Origin: CAWFNW01 sp963817405
GTDB taxonomy: Bacteria; Actinomycetota; Coriobacteriia; Anaerosomatales; Anaerosomataceae
Length of the DNA: 64,000 nucleotides
Assembly (NCBI GenBank): GCA_963817405.1
Contig: CAWFNW010000002.1
Coordinates: forward strand, 124,001 to 188,000
Reading direction: 5' to 3'
Below the pieces are notes generated by a model that saw only the letters and a program-made list of their open reading frames with translations, was not told the origin of the DNA and did not search any database. The position numbers and the translations under genes were made by a program. Position 1 is the first letter of the stretch, and each line of letters opens with the position of its first letter. Shown piece by piece: positions 51,814 through 61,700 of the stretch.

Positions 51814-52311
51814 ATGGTTGAGATCTACCGCTGCAAGGGCTGCGGCTACCTGCACATCGGACCCGCCCCGGAGCGCTGCCCCGTGTGCGGCGCGCCGCAG
51901 TCGTTCTTCATCGAGCACACCGAGATCGCCGACGTCTCGGGAACCAAGACGGCCGAGAACCTGCTCGCCGCGTTCGCCGGCGAGTCGCAGGCGAACCGGC
52001 GCTACACACTCTTTGCTCGCATCGCCCAGCTTGAGGGCAACGAAGAGGCTGCCGCCGCGTTCGAGAACGCCGCGGCCGAGGAGACCGCGCACGCACTCGG
52101 GCACCTCGCCTACCTCAAGGCGTTCGGCACGACGCACGAGAATCTGAACACCGCCGCCGAGGGCGAGAACTACGAGACGGTCGACATGTATCCGAGCTTC
52201 GCCGGTGTCGCCGAGGACGAGGGCTTCCCGGAGATCGCGGCGTACTTCCGCGCCGTGGGCCGCTTCGAACGCCAGCACCGCGACGCCTACCGCAAGGTGC
52301 TCGGCGAGTAG
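51814..52311 (+). CDS. Reverse-type rubrerythrin (N-terminal rubredoxin domain)
   Basis: 165 residues. An N-terminal rubredoxin-like zinc/iron site (YRCKGCGYLHIGPAPERCPVCG) precedes a four-helix di-iron domain: NLLAAFAGESQANRRYTLFA, EEAAAAFENAAAEETAHALG, with carboxylate/histidine ligands AAEETAHALGH and VGRFERQHRD. In normal rubrerythrin the rubredoxin domain is last; this reversed order is found in anaerobes and reduces peroxide. GAAAGGAG lies eight bases before the ATG. It points to an oxygen-sensitive lifestyle, in keeping with the CO dehydrogenase. Confidence 0.9.
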   Translation: MVEIYRCKGCGYLHIGPAPERCPVCGAPQSFFIEHTEIADVSGTKTAENLLAAFAGESQANRRYTLFARIAQLEGNEEAAAAFENAAAEETAHALGHLAYLKAFGTTHENLNTAAEGENYETVDMYPSFAGVAEDEGFPEIAAYFRAVGRFERQHRDAYRKVLGE

Positions 52312-52327
52312 CCGACGCCTCACGCGC

Positions 52328-53365
52328 ATGCCGGCGATGGACGACATCAAGTCACTCGACCTGACCGAGCTCGGGGCGCTCGTCTCCGAGCTCGGTCAGC
52401 CGAGCTTCCGCGCGCGGCAGCTCGCCCGCTGGCTCTACGCCCGCGGCGTGACGTCGTTCGACGAGATGACGGATGTGCCGGCGGCCATGCGCGCGGCGCT
52501 CGGTGAGCGCTTCACGATCGGGACGCTCCGCCTCGAAGCGATGCAGACGTCGGCCGACGGGACGCGCAAGTACCTGTGGCGGCTCGCCGACGGTGTGATG
52601 GTCGAGAGCGTCGGGATCCCTGCAGGCGACCGGCTCACGGTGTGCTTCTCGACGCAGGCGGGCTGTGCGATGGGATGCACGTTCTGCGCGACCGGACGCG
52701 ACGGGCTTACGCGCAGCCTCACGTGCGGCGAGATGGCCGACCAAGTGATCGCCGTCGGGCGCGAGTTCGGCGTCCGCGTGAGCAACGCGGTCGCGATGGG
52801 TCAGGGCGAGCCGTTTGCGGCGTACGACGCCACGCTTGGCGCGCTCCGCATCCTCAACAGTGCGGACGGTGCGGGCATCGGCGCGCGCCACCTCACGGTC
52901 TCCACCTGCGGGCTGCTGCCCGGCATCCGTCGCTTCTCTGACGAGCCCGAGCAGTTCACGCTCGCCGTCTCACTTCACTCGGCGATCCAGAAGACGCGCG
53001 ACGCGCTCATGCCGGGCGTGAAGGGGTACCGGCTGGCCGAGCTGCGACTGGCGCTGGCGGCATACGCCGAGAAGACCGGGCGGCGCCCTACGCTCGAGTA
53101 CGCGCTCATCGAGGGCGTGAACGACACCGACCGCGAGCTCGCGGCGCTCGTCCGCTTCTGTTCCGGGCTTCTCATCCACGTGAACCTCATCCCCGTGAAC
53201 CCGGTGGCGGGCGCCGGTATGGCCCGCGCCTCCGCTGTACGCGTGCGCGCCTTCGAGCGCGCGCTGACGCTTGGCGGTACCGAGGCGTCAGTACGCACCG
53301 AGCGCGGCGCCGATATCGATGCAGCCTGCGGGCAGCTCAGGCAGCGGGCCCGCCAGGCGACGTGA
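52328..53365 (+). CDS. RlmN-like radical SAM 23S rRNA/tRNA methyltransferase
   Basis: 345 residues from ATG 52328. The radical-SAM cysteines are CAMGCTFC. The GEPF motif reads AMGQGEPFAAYD instead of the usual GMGEPLxNY. The conserved catalytic cysteine of the C-terminus is kept in RGADIDAACGQL. RlmN methylates C2 of A2503 in 23S rRNA and A37 in some tRNAs. The differences suggest a divergent paralogue, possibly with changed specificity. It starts 16 bases after the rubrerythrin gene and its 3' end overlaps the addA gene by 29 bases on the other strand. Confidence 0.85.
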   Translation: MPAMDDIKSLDLTELGALVSELGQPSFRARQLARWLYARGVTSFDEMTDVPAAMRAALGERFTIGTLRLEAMQTSADGTRKYLWRLADGVMVESVGIPAGDRLTVCFSTQAGCAMGCTFCATGRDGLTRSLTCGEMADQVIAVGREFGVRVSNAVAMGQGEPFAAYDATLGALRILNSADGAGIGARHLTVSTCGLLPGIRRFSDEPEQFTLAVSLHSAIQKTRDALMPGVKGYRLAELRLALAAYAEKTGRRPTLEYALIEGVNDTDRELAALVRFCSGLLIHVNLIPVNPVAGAGMARASAVRVRAFERALTLGGTEASVRTERGADIDAACGQLRQRARQAT

Positions 53366-56300
53366 TGGGGCACGTCGCCCCGAGCGCGGCACATTCTGTG
53401 CAGACGCGCTCGTCGTAGGCCTCCAGCCAGGGGAATCGCCCGGCGGCCATCCGAGCGAGGGCCGCGGTGATGGGCGCTTCGAGCGCGGGGGCGTCCGCCG
53501 CGGCGAAGTCGAAGCGCGTCTCCCTCCCCTCCCGCTCGAGTTCAAGGAAGATCACCGTTGCTGTGGACGCGCCGGCGGCGAGCGCCGCGAGCGCGTAGCA
53601 GCCCGCCTGGAGCTGCGTAGCGCTCGCGGGCGGCGTCCGCGCTGAGCTCCGCGGCGCCGGTCTTGTAGTCCACGATGAGCGCCCGCGGGCCGCTCCACGC
53701 GATGAGGTCGATGCTGCCGACGAGCAGCGAGCCGGCGATCGGGGAGCATGATGGGGCACTCGGTCTGCACTCGGTCAGCCCGCGCGATCTCCTCGGCGAC
53801 CGGGGACGCGGCCACAAGCTCGAGCGCGCGCTGGAGGCGCGGGAGGGCTGCGGGCGCGAGGCGGGCGGCGGCGAGCAGCGCCCGGAGGCGATCCTCGGTG
53901 AGGGCCAGCGGCGCGGTGCCCGTCCACCGCTGGAGCGCCGCGTGGACGGCGGTGCCGAACGCCCGCGGGTCCTGCGCGGCCGCGCTGGAGAGCTCCGGCG
54001 AGCGGAGGCCGAGGACGGACTCACTGAAGAAGCGGTAGGGACACCGCTGGAAGACCGAGATGCCCGAGTAGGAGATGCGCTGCGGCACGAGACCGGATGC
54101 GGCGGCGGCCTCCTGCGGCGGGAGCGGGTCGAGCGCCACGACGCGCGGCGGGGCGACGGGCGGCGCCGGGATGGTCTCTGCGGGTTCAGGCGTTGGATAC
54201 ACCGTCACGGCGATGGGGACGCCGTCGAGGGTCGATTCGTACTCCCCCGCCGCAGCGTCGACCGCTGCGCCGGCCTCGGCCAGCACCCGGCGAACGCGGT
54301 CGAGCATCGCCGGTCCTTCCGGGTCCTTCGCCAGCTTCGCGCCGCCGCACAGGACGAGCGCGCGCTGAGCCCTCGTGCACGCGACGTAGAAGAGCCGCTT
54401 CGCCTCGTCCTCGTCGGCCGACCGCTCCGCCTCCGCGACGGCTCTGTGCTCGGGGGTGCACTCGGACGCACCGGTGGGCGAAAGCGCCTTCGGTAGCCGG
54501 AGTGCAAGGACCGGCGGGTCCGTGCGAGCGAGAAGCGCGTCTGGCGCCTGGTATCCGCGATGCGAGCCGAGGTCCGCTACGGCTACGACCGGGAACTCGA
54601 GGCCCTTCGCCGAGTGGACGCTCATGATCCGAATGGCCTCAACGTCCTCCGCCACCACCGTCGCGGGCGTGTCCTGACCGTGGGCCTGCTGCGCGCGCAC
54701 GTGATCAAGGAACGCCGCAAGATCACCCGGGTCCGCCTGTTCGAATTCGTCGGCGAGACGCGCGATCTTGAGCACGTTCGCCCAGGCGCGCGCGCCGTCA
54801 GGCCCGCTGGCGAAGAGCGTCAGGTCGTAGTCGAGAAGCTCGCAGGCCTCGTGGACGAGCTCGGCAACGCGCGCCCGCCCTCGGCGTTGACGGAGCCGTG
54901 CGATGACATCGACCGTGCGGGTCAGGAGCGCCTCGTCAGGGGCGTCAAGCGGCTCCCGCAGGCGTTCTCCGCTGACGAGCGGCCAGAGGCGCTCGCGATG
55001 TGCCGCAGCACCGAGAACGGCGAGCGACGAGTCACTGAGCCCCGTGAGCCGTCCGGCGAGCACGCGCAGGAGCGCCTCATCGTCACGCGGGTTGTCGAGC
55101 ACGCGCAGGAGCGCGAGAACGTCGCCGACCTCGGGCCGGTCGAAGTACGCGCCGCCGCTCGCCACGTAGACGTCCAGGCCTTGATCGCGAAGTGCGGCCG
55201 CGTACGTCTCCGCACGGCCCTGCATCGCGCGCAGCAGCACGACCATGTCTCGCTGCGGGACGCCCTGTTCGTGGAGGTCGCGGAGGTGTAGCGCGAGCAC
55301 CGCCGCCTCCGCCAAGCGCGCATCTCGCGCGCGCAGGTCCCCGGTATCGACGGCAAGAAGACGGACCCGAGGCGCATCATCCGGCCAGCCGCCTGCGGCC
55401 GGGGCGCCGAGGGCGTCGAGCCGCATGAAGTCCTCCGCGAAGAACTCCGGCGTGCCGAAGAGGCTGTTCACGAAGCTGAGCACCTGGGGATGCGATCGGT
55501 AGTTCGCGCGCAGTTGGCGCTTTTCCGGAACCTCGGCGGCGCGTCGCCGGAAGACCTCGACGTCCGCGTTCCGGAACCGGTAGATGGACTGCTTGTCGTC
55601 GCCGACGGTGAGCACGTCTCCTCGGCCGAGGACCCGGATGATGCGCATCTGGAGCGCGTTGGTGTCCTGGAACTCGTCGATCATCACCTCGGCAAAGCGA
55701 GCGTGGTACGTCGCTGCGATGTCCGGTCGCACCTCGAGCAGCTCCGCGGTACGGATCTGCAGGTCCTCGAAGTCCAGCATGCCGCGGGCGTCCTTGAGCG
55801 CGCCGAATCGGCGCTCGAACGCCACGAGTAGGGACCGTAGCGCGCCGGCGACCGGGGCCACCGCGACGCCGGCTGCGAGCTCCCGAGCGGTTGCCGCGAC
55901 CGTCAGCCCCGCTTCGGCAAGCTCCTTGGCATCCGCGCTTCCCCGGCGCGCGAGCTTCAGCATGCCCAGCGCCTCGAGCGCCAGCTCCGCCCGTGCCACC
56001 GTGGCGCCGGCTTCGAGCGGGGCCAGTGCATCCACAACGCTCCCGAGTGCTTCGACGTTGCCGTCGACCGTCGGCGTCGGCAGGAGACGCCGCAGCTGGG
56101 CGATGATGGCGTCGAGCTGGCGGATGACGCCTGAGAACGCTGCGGCGCGAGCCGGCTCCGGCAGCACGAGCGACCAAGTGTGGTGCCCGAGCGAGCGTAC
56201 GTGGTCGTACGCCGAGCGGACAATCGTGGATACCGCGGTCGCCCCCAGGTCGACGACGAGACGCTCCAGCTCGGGATCCGACGCCATCAGCTCGCGCGCG

Positions 56301-56707
56301 ACTTCATCGAGCGCCTGCTCGGAGAGCACCGCCGCCTCGACCTCGGTGCAGACGGTGAACCGCGGATCGAGGTGCGCATCGAACGCATGGCGCCGCAAGA
56401 TGCGGGAGCACAGGCCATGGATGGTGGAGATCCACGCGTCGTCGGACTGGCGGGCGAGCGCCGGCCTGCCCTCCAGCAGGAGCGCGCCGCGTACCCGCTC
56501 GGCAATCTCGCCGGCCGCCTTCTCGGTGAAGGTGACCGTCAGGACCTCGTCCATAGCCGCCGGGGTGTCGGACCGCTCGCCGAGGACTGCGGCGACGAAA
56601 CGGGCGGTGAGCACCCGCGTCTTGCCCGAGCCGGCGGCTGCACTCACGAAGACGCCGCGAGGACCCTCGACGACTGCGCGCTGCTCGGCGTTCAGCTGGA
56701 GCTTCAT
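53337..56707 (-). CDS. addA: AddA-like UvrD-family helicase/nuclease, frame broken twice
   Basis: A superfamily I helicase with C-terminal PD-(D/E)XK nuclease. Walker A is SAAAGSGKTRVL, motif II IDEFQDTN, motif III-like LRANYRSHP, and motif V/VI VHSAKGLEFPVVAVADLG and VACTRAQRALVLCG. The nuclease part (GSIDLIAWSGPRALIVDYKTG, then ATVIFLELERE) is reached only after removing an extra base near 53740 and one near 53616, giving 1122 residues. A CTECAALGATC group at the end could hold an Fe-S cluster. Its ATG overlaps the addB stop (ATGA). With AddB it resects double-strand breaks for RecA. Confidence 0.85.
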
Positions 56708-59607
56708 GCGCTCGTCCCGCAGACGCCGCGCGCGGAACACCGCTCGCACGCGTCTGTAGCGGATGGTGTCGCGGGTATCAGGCCTTCCCTGATTCCCGCG
56801 ACGGCATCTTCGGCGCGGACCTCCGCCTCCTTGATGAGGTCGGCGATCTCCGCCTCGTCGCAGGCGTCGGTGGACACGAGGCCCGGGCCACTGACGGCGC
56901 CGCGAAGGAAGAAGCCGCGGTCTCCGTAACTGCCCATGCTGCGGTAGAGACCGCCGGCAATGGGCAGACCCAGGGCGCTCGACGCGATGAGCGTGTAGAG
57001 CGGGACTTGCACGACCGCGTCGGTGGCGAATCGCTTCCTCGGCGTGACCACGGACCCTTTGTAGTCGCTGATGATGAGCCCGGCTTCGCCAACGTCGATC
57101 CGGTCGATACGCCCGCGGAGTTGGAAGGAACCGAGGGCGACCGCCTCCTCGCCTCCGAACGGCCACTCGTGGTGCCGCGGGACGAACCCCGGGAAGCTCA
57201 GCGCGTCGCGCTCGAGGATGCGCTGCACGCCCGCACGAGCGCGATGGTGCATCTCCTCCTCGTACAGGGTCGAGGGCGGCATCGCCTCTGACAGCACCTC
57301 TGCCGAGATGCGCTCGGCACGCTTGAGCGCTTCGGGGAGGGTCTCGGGCGTCACGCGCTCGTGCCCCTCGGCCGACCACGCGTCGTAGAAGCGGCGCATC
57401 GCTTCGTGGGCGAGCTTCCCTCTCTCCAGCGCATCGACCTCGCGGTCGAGCGACTCGCCGCTCAGACGCCGCTCGTAGAACCACAGGTAGGGGCAGCGAA
57501 GGTAGGCCTCGAGTTCGCTCACCGAGAACGTCTGGCGCTCCCTCAGGCTGCCTGCTGCCTCACCCGTCACGCGATCCTCGCGGGCGTGCGAGCGAGCGAG
57601 CGCGAGCCTCACGCGCGGCTGCCGGACGTCCCCGCACCGAGCCGCGTCGCGCAGGCTGCGCCGCTCGGCACGCGGGGCGTCTGGCGATTCGGCCAGATCA
57701 GCCAGGCCGAGGGAGCGGAGCGGTGGAAGCCCCGCATACGAGGGTGGCGAGCCGCCGGGTTCTTGCTCGGCCGTGGGGTCGCGATAGAGGTCCAACAGCT
57801 CGTCCCAGAAGACCGAGCGACGGAGCGGCCTACCCTCGTCGTCGCACGCTGCACGGCTCAGCACGAGCTTGGTGCGCGCGCCGGTGACCACCTGGTAGAA
57901 GAGCAGGCGTTCGGCAGGCAGATCGGTGCGCGGTGAGACGTCGATTCCCGCCGCCGCCAGGTCCGAGGCGACGTCACCACCGCTCAGGGCGTCATCCCGC
58001 GCGTGGACCGGGAACTCCCCTGCCTGGAGTCCGGCGCAGATCACCGCAGCGAAGCGTCGCGAGCGAGCACGCTCGGCGCTCATGACCTGGACCCGCGCAG
58101 AATCCCCCAGACTCCGCATCGTGACCGAGGCCTCGCGAAGGAGCTCGATGACCTCGCGCATGCCGGCGTCTCCACCGAGCGAGGCGATCTCGACGACGGC
58201 ATCGAGTACGACCCCTTGCGCGGCAGCATCGAGCCGGCCAGCGCCGTCCATCAATGGCGTCCCAAGCCATTGGGCGCGGAGCATACCCGAGAGTAGTTGG
58301 CGCCACGACATAAGTATAGACTCGTCAACCTGTTGACGTGAGAGGTGTACGGCCCGAGCCACCATCGCTGCGGTGCGAGAGTCCAGCATGGCGGCTTGCC
58401 TCGCGATGGCCGCTCCCTTCTCGGCGCGGCGGGTCCGCAGACGCTCGTCGAGCGCATCGACGTCGCGCTCTCCCGCCCACGCGTATCCGCTCCTTAGGAA
58501 CCCGAGCAGGTCGATTCGGTGCTGGCCCTCAGAGGCGTACTGCAGGAGCATCAGCAGTGCGCGACCGAGGCCCGTACGAACAAGCGGGACCTCGGCGTCG
58601 ATCTCAAACGGAATGCCCGCCTCCTGCATCGCATCGCTGAGCTCTCGCTGCGCAGACACAACGTTGCGCAGCACGACAGCGATATCGCCGAAAGCCGTGC
58701 CAGATTCTGCCATCTCCTGTATCTCGCGAACAATCCTCTGCGCTTCGCCGCTGACCCCGGCACCCTCTGAAAGCACCACAGCGCCCGTCGGCGATGGCGC
58801 GGAGGCCCCGTCGGGATCCGGTCGGAAGAGCTGTCGTTCAAGTCGTCGTAACTCGGCGTTCTCTGAGTAGACGCCGTCGACGGTGACAGTCACCGCCCCT
58901 GGTAGCGATGACAGCCGGTGGACGAGAGCGGCGGAACTCTCGGTCGCCGGGTGGCCCTCCACCCAGGTCAGGGCGACCGTCACGTCAACGCCCGACTGCG
59001 AGAGCCATGTCACGAATCGCTCCTGCGGCGGCGTGAAGCTTGCGAACCGGTTGATCAGAACGGGTCCACGGGTGCTCGGCGTCTCGCAGACCTCCGGGAG
59101 GCGGGCGTGCGCCTCGGACCGCTCGATGAGCCCGCGCGTTTGAAGCAGCTTCGCGCATGCGTCGATGATCGCGCAGATCTCGGCCGCCGCTGTCCCATCG
59201 CGGGTCTGCGCGCTCCGTTGACCGTCGAGAGCAAGGCTCTCTCCGGCTCGGCGCGCGACCTCCTCGAGTGAGCGGACAAAGCCATGGCGCTCTGCGGACT
59301 CCGCGAGCAGCGCAGGCCTGGTGCTTGCGACTGCAGCGCTGAGGAGCGAGAGCCGCTGGATTCGACTGACGATGCGGCGGCCGTCGCCTTCGAGCGTCCA
59401 TAGACCGTCCAGGTACCGATCGAACTGGACGACCGTCACGCCGATCGGCAGTCGAGGCGCGATCTCAGACTGCGCGCGAAGGACCTCGGGCCCGCTCGGC
59501 AGCAGCAGAATGGGAGTCTTCCCCACCGAGGCCGCCTCGAAGAGAGCTCGTACGATGTGCCCGGTCTTCCCCGCATTCGCGGGACCGGTTACGAGCGTCA
59601 TGACCAT
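56704..59607 (-). CDS. addB: AddB-like helicase-inactivated nuclease subunit
   Basis: 967 residues, intact. The N-terminus has a Walker A-like GPANAGKT and TPILLLPSGPEVLRAQSE; helicase motifs beyond that are weak, as in AddB. A C-terminal PD-(D/E)XK nuclease domain is visible: LRCPYLWFYERRL, LRGRIDRIDVGEAGLIISDY, KGSVVT. The Fe-S cysteines are C in LRCPYL and CERCSARGVC near the end. It starts at ATG 59607 or at the next in-frame ATG, 59601. Directly upstream of addA (4-base overlap). Forms the AddAB helicase-nuclease used in place of RecBCD. Confidence 0.85.
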   Translation of the reverse strand: MVMTLVTGPANAGKTGHIVRALFEAASVGKTPILLLPSGPEVLRAQSEIAPRLPIGVTVVQFDRYLDGLWTLEGDGRRIVSRIQRLSLLSAAVASTRPALLAESAERHGFVRSLEEVARRAGESLALDGQRSAQTRDGTAAAEICAIIDACAKLLQTRGLIERSEAHARLPEVCETPSTRGPVLINRFASFTPPQERFVTWLSQSGVDVTVALTWVEGHPATESSAALVHRLSSLPGAVTVTVDGVYSENAELRRLERQLFRPDPDGASAPSPTGAVVLSEGAGVSGEAQRIVREIQEMAESGTAFGDIAVVLRNVVSAQRELSDAMQEAGIPFEIDAEVPLVRTGLGRALLMLLQYASEGQHRIDLLGFLRSGYAWAGERDVDALDERLRTRRAEKGAAIARQAAMLDSRTAAMVARAVHLSRQQVDESILMSWRQLLSGMLRAQWLGTPLMDGAGRLDAAAQGVVLDAVVEIASLGGDAGMREVIELLREASVTMRSLGDSARVQVMSAERARSRRFAAVICAGLQAGEFPVHARDDALSGGDVASDLAAAGIDVSPRTDLPAERLLFYQVVTGARTKLVLSRAACDDEGRPLRRSVFWDELLDLYRDPTAEQEPGGSPPSYAGLPPLRSLGLADLAESPDAPRAERRSLRDAARCGDVRQPRVRLALARSHAREDRVTGEAAGSLRERQTFSVSELEAYLRCPYLWFYERRLSGESLDREVDALERGKLAHEAMRRFYDAWSAEGHERVTPETLPEALKRAERISAEVLSEAMPPSTLYEEEMHHRARAGVQRILERDALSFPGFVPRHHEWPFGGEEAVALGSFQLRGRIDRIDVGEAGLIISDYKGSVVTPRKRFATDAVVQVPLYTLIASSALGLPIAGGLYRSMGSYGDRGFFLRGAVSGPGLVSTDACDEAEIADLIKEAEVRAEDAVAGIREGLIPATPSATDACERCSARGVCGTSA

Positions 59608-59656
59608 GCGGTGCCCCTTCCGATTCCACGGGGCAACGTACCACGATGGTCTGACC

Positions 59657-59959
59657 TCAGGGCGTCATCACTGTCTGTGAGTATCGCTGGACGCCCTCGC
59701 GCAGCTCGCGCACTTTGCGCCACGCGACTTCTTCATCGCGGCCGAGGTAGTGATCGAAGCGCTCGCCGACGATCTCTGCCGTGCGCTCGGCGCGCTCGGC
59801 AACAGACTTTGCGGCGTCGGCGACCCGCAGCGCCTCGTTCGCGATGCGCCGGCGGGTCCGAGCGCCGCTATCCGGCGCCAGCAGCAGGCCGGCGATCACG
59901 CCAGCAACCCCACCAAGGAAGAGACCTATGACAAAATATTCCAGCCGCTGTGTTCTCAT
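59657..59959 (-). CDS. YtxH-domain membrane protein
   Basis: 100 residues. A hydrophobic N-terminal segment (YFVIGLFLGGVAGVIAGLLL) is followed by APDSGARTRRRIANEALRVA, the YtxH/gas-vesicle GvpP-like pattern, and a long charged coiled helix (KSVAERAERTAEIVGERF, then WRKVRELREGVQRYSQ). Its ATG overlaps the parB stop (ATGA), so it is made with the ParABS system. YtxH proteins are small membrane proteins of unknown function. Confidence 0.8.
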   Translation of the reverse strand: MRTQRLEYFVIGLFLGGVAGVIAGLLLAPDSGARTRRRIANEALRVADAAKSVAERAERTAEIVGERFDHYLGRDEEVAWRKVRELREGVQRYSQTVMTP

Positions 59960-60825
59960 GATGCTTCTCCTGATGACTCGCCGCCTTCTGTGAGCAGCCG
60001 AATGATTCGCTCGAGGTCTTCTTCTCCGTGGAAATCGATCTCGATCTTGCCCTTTGTGGTCGTCTGACGCACACGGACGGGCGTGGCCAAGAGGCGTCTC
60101 AGCTTGCGCGCGACAATCTTGTACGACTTCGGACTCACAGGCCGCGGCGCCCGCTCACCCTGGCCAGCCGCGAAGAGGCGGGCGAGGTTCTCAGCTTCAC
60201 GAACAGATAAGCCTTCGTCGGCGACCTTGTGCGCCAACTTGATTCGCATCGCGTCATCAGGCAAGGACAGCACGGCCCGACCGTGGCCGGCAGTCAGCTT
60301 CTCCTGGTACATGAGTTCGAGGACTTCTTCAGGGAGATCCAGAAGGCGCAGCGTGTTCGTGACGGCCGACCGCGATTTGGACACCCGGTCGGCCAGCTCC
60401 GACTGCGTCATGTCGTATTCGGTCAAGAGCTTCCGGTAGCCGCGCGCCTCCTCGACCGGATTCAGGTCCTCCCTCTGAAGGTTCTCGATCAGTGCCAGCG
60501 CAAGTGCCTCAATCTCCGTCGAGGCCATCACGCGGACGGGAACCTTCGTAAGGCCTGCGACCCGGGAAGCGCGCCAGCGACGCTCGCCGGCGATGATCTG
60601 ATAACCCTCAGCATGCGGTCGCACAATGATCGGCTGCAGCACGCCGACCTTTCGAATCGAGTCCGCGAGCTCGTTCACGCGATCCTCGTCCATGGCTGTA
60701 CGCGGCTGATTCGGGTTAGGGGAGATGAGGTCTATGGGGAGCTCCTGCGGCTCTCCACCGACGAACTCCTGCCCAGCGCCAGGAATGAGGGCTGAGAGGC
60801 CCCTGCCAAGTCCTCGCTTAGACAC
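59956..60825 (-). CDS. parB: Chromosome-partitioning protein ParB
   Basis: 289 residues from GTG 60825 (TTG 60831 is an alternative). It starts SKRGLGRGLSALIPGAG, then the CTPase/N-terminal domain LISPNPNQPRTAMDEDRVNE, ADSIRKVGVLQPIIVRPHAE and GERRWRASRVAGL, and the HTH region TQSELADRVSKSRSAVTNTL. A C-terminal dimerisation domain ends the protein. ParB spreads from parS and loads SMC. Target parS sites are at 62719 and 62434. The gene overlaps the parA 3' end by 8 bases and the YtxH gene by 4. Confidence 0.95.
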   Translation of the reverse strand: MSKRGLGRGLSALIPGAGQEFVGGEPQELPIDLISPNPNQPRTAMDEDRVNELADSIRKVGVLQPIIVRPHAEGYQIIAGERRWRASRVAGLTKVPVRVMASTEIEALALALIENLQREDLNPVEEARGYRKLLTEYDMTQSELADRVSKSRSAVTNTLRLLDLPEEVLELMYQEKLTAGHGRAVLSLPDDAMRIKLAHKVADEGLSVREAENLARLFAAGQGERAPRPVSPKSYKIVARKLRRLLATPVRVRQTTTKGKIEIDFHGEEDLERIIRLLTEGGESSGEAS

Positions 60826-61633
60826 GGTCAATCACTTCCTTCGCGAGACTGTGATACGCCTCTGCTCCGCGACCAGTGGGATCGAACAGCGTGACTGGCT
60901 GGCCGAAGCTCGGCGCTTCGGACACACGCACACTCCGCGGGATGACGGTGTCAAATACCCGCTCGCCAAAGAAGTCTTTGACCTCCTCCACGACCTGGTG
61001 CGAGAGCTTCGTCCGCACGTCATACATGGTCATCAGGACCCCGAACACCTCGAGAGCGGGATTTAGGTGGGTCTTGACGAGTTTGAAGCTCTCAAGCAAC
61101 TTGGTCAGGCCCTCGAGCGCGTAGTACTCGCACTGGACGGGGATGAGGACGCCACCGGCAGCACTGAGCGCGTTGAGCGTCAGGAGGCCCAGGGACGGTG
61201 GGCAGTCGATGATGATGAAGTCGAAGTCACCCAGCACGTCCTCGAGGACGTGGCGGAGCTTGGTCTCTCGGCTCATTGCTGAGACGAGCTCGATCTCCGC
61301 GCCTGCGAGCTGAATCGTCGCCGGAACCACGAACACGTTCTGCACCTCGACCGGCTCAATCAGCTCTGCTAGTGTCGCGCCGCCAAGGAGGGCGTTGTAC
61401 ACGCAGAGCTCACGGCGGTTCTTGTCCAGGCCGAAACCTGATGTGGCGTTTCCTTGGGGATCCAAATCGACGAGCAACACGCTCTCACCCGCATCCCCAA
61501 GCGCCGCAGCTAGATTCACCGCAGTCGTGCTCTTGCCGACGCCACCCTTCTGGTTAACGATCGCGAGAACCGTCGCTCGCCTGCGCGGCACGCCCGCGAC
61601 CGCCTCTGAGCCAATCACCTCATCAAGCGACAC
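60818..61633 (-). CDS. parA: Chromosome-partitioning ATPase ParA (Soj)
   Basis: 271 residues from GTG 61633, preceded by AAGGAGGAGGAGAC, a strong ribosome site; an ATG at 61657 is further upstream. The Walker A motif is QKGGVGKSTT and A' is DLDPQGNATSG. The conserved FIIIDCPPSLGLLTLNALSA completes the ATP site. ParA moves ParB-bound origins over the nucleoid. Order rsmG-parA-parB is the standard origin-side arrangement. Confidence 0.95.
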   Translation of the reverse strand: MSLDEVIGSEAVAGVPRRRATVLAIVNQKGGVGKSTTAVNLAAALGDAGESVLLVDLDPQGNATSGFGLDKNRRELCVYNALLGGATLAELIEPVEVQNVFVVPATIQLAGAEIELVSAMSRETKLRHVLEDVLGDFDFIIIDCPPSLGLLTLNALSAAGGVLIPVQCEYYALEGLTKLLESFKLVKTHLNPALEVFGVLMTMYDVRTKLSHQVVEEVKDFFGERVFDTVIPRSVRVSEAPSFGQPVTLFDPTGRGAEAYHSLAKEVIDRV

Positions 61634-61700
61634 GTCTCCTCCTCCTTCACGGCCCATGCGGATACCAAGTATAGGCGACCGTGTCCGCGTACGGAAGCAG

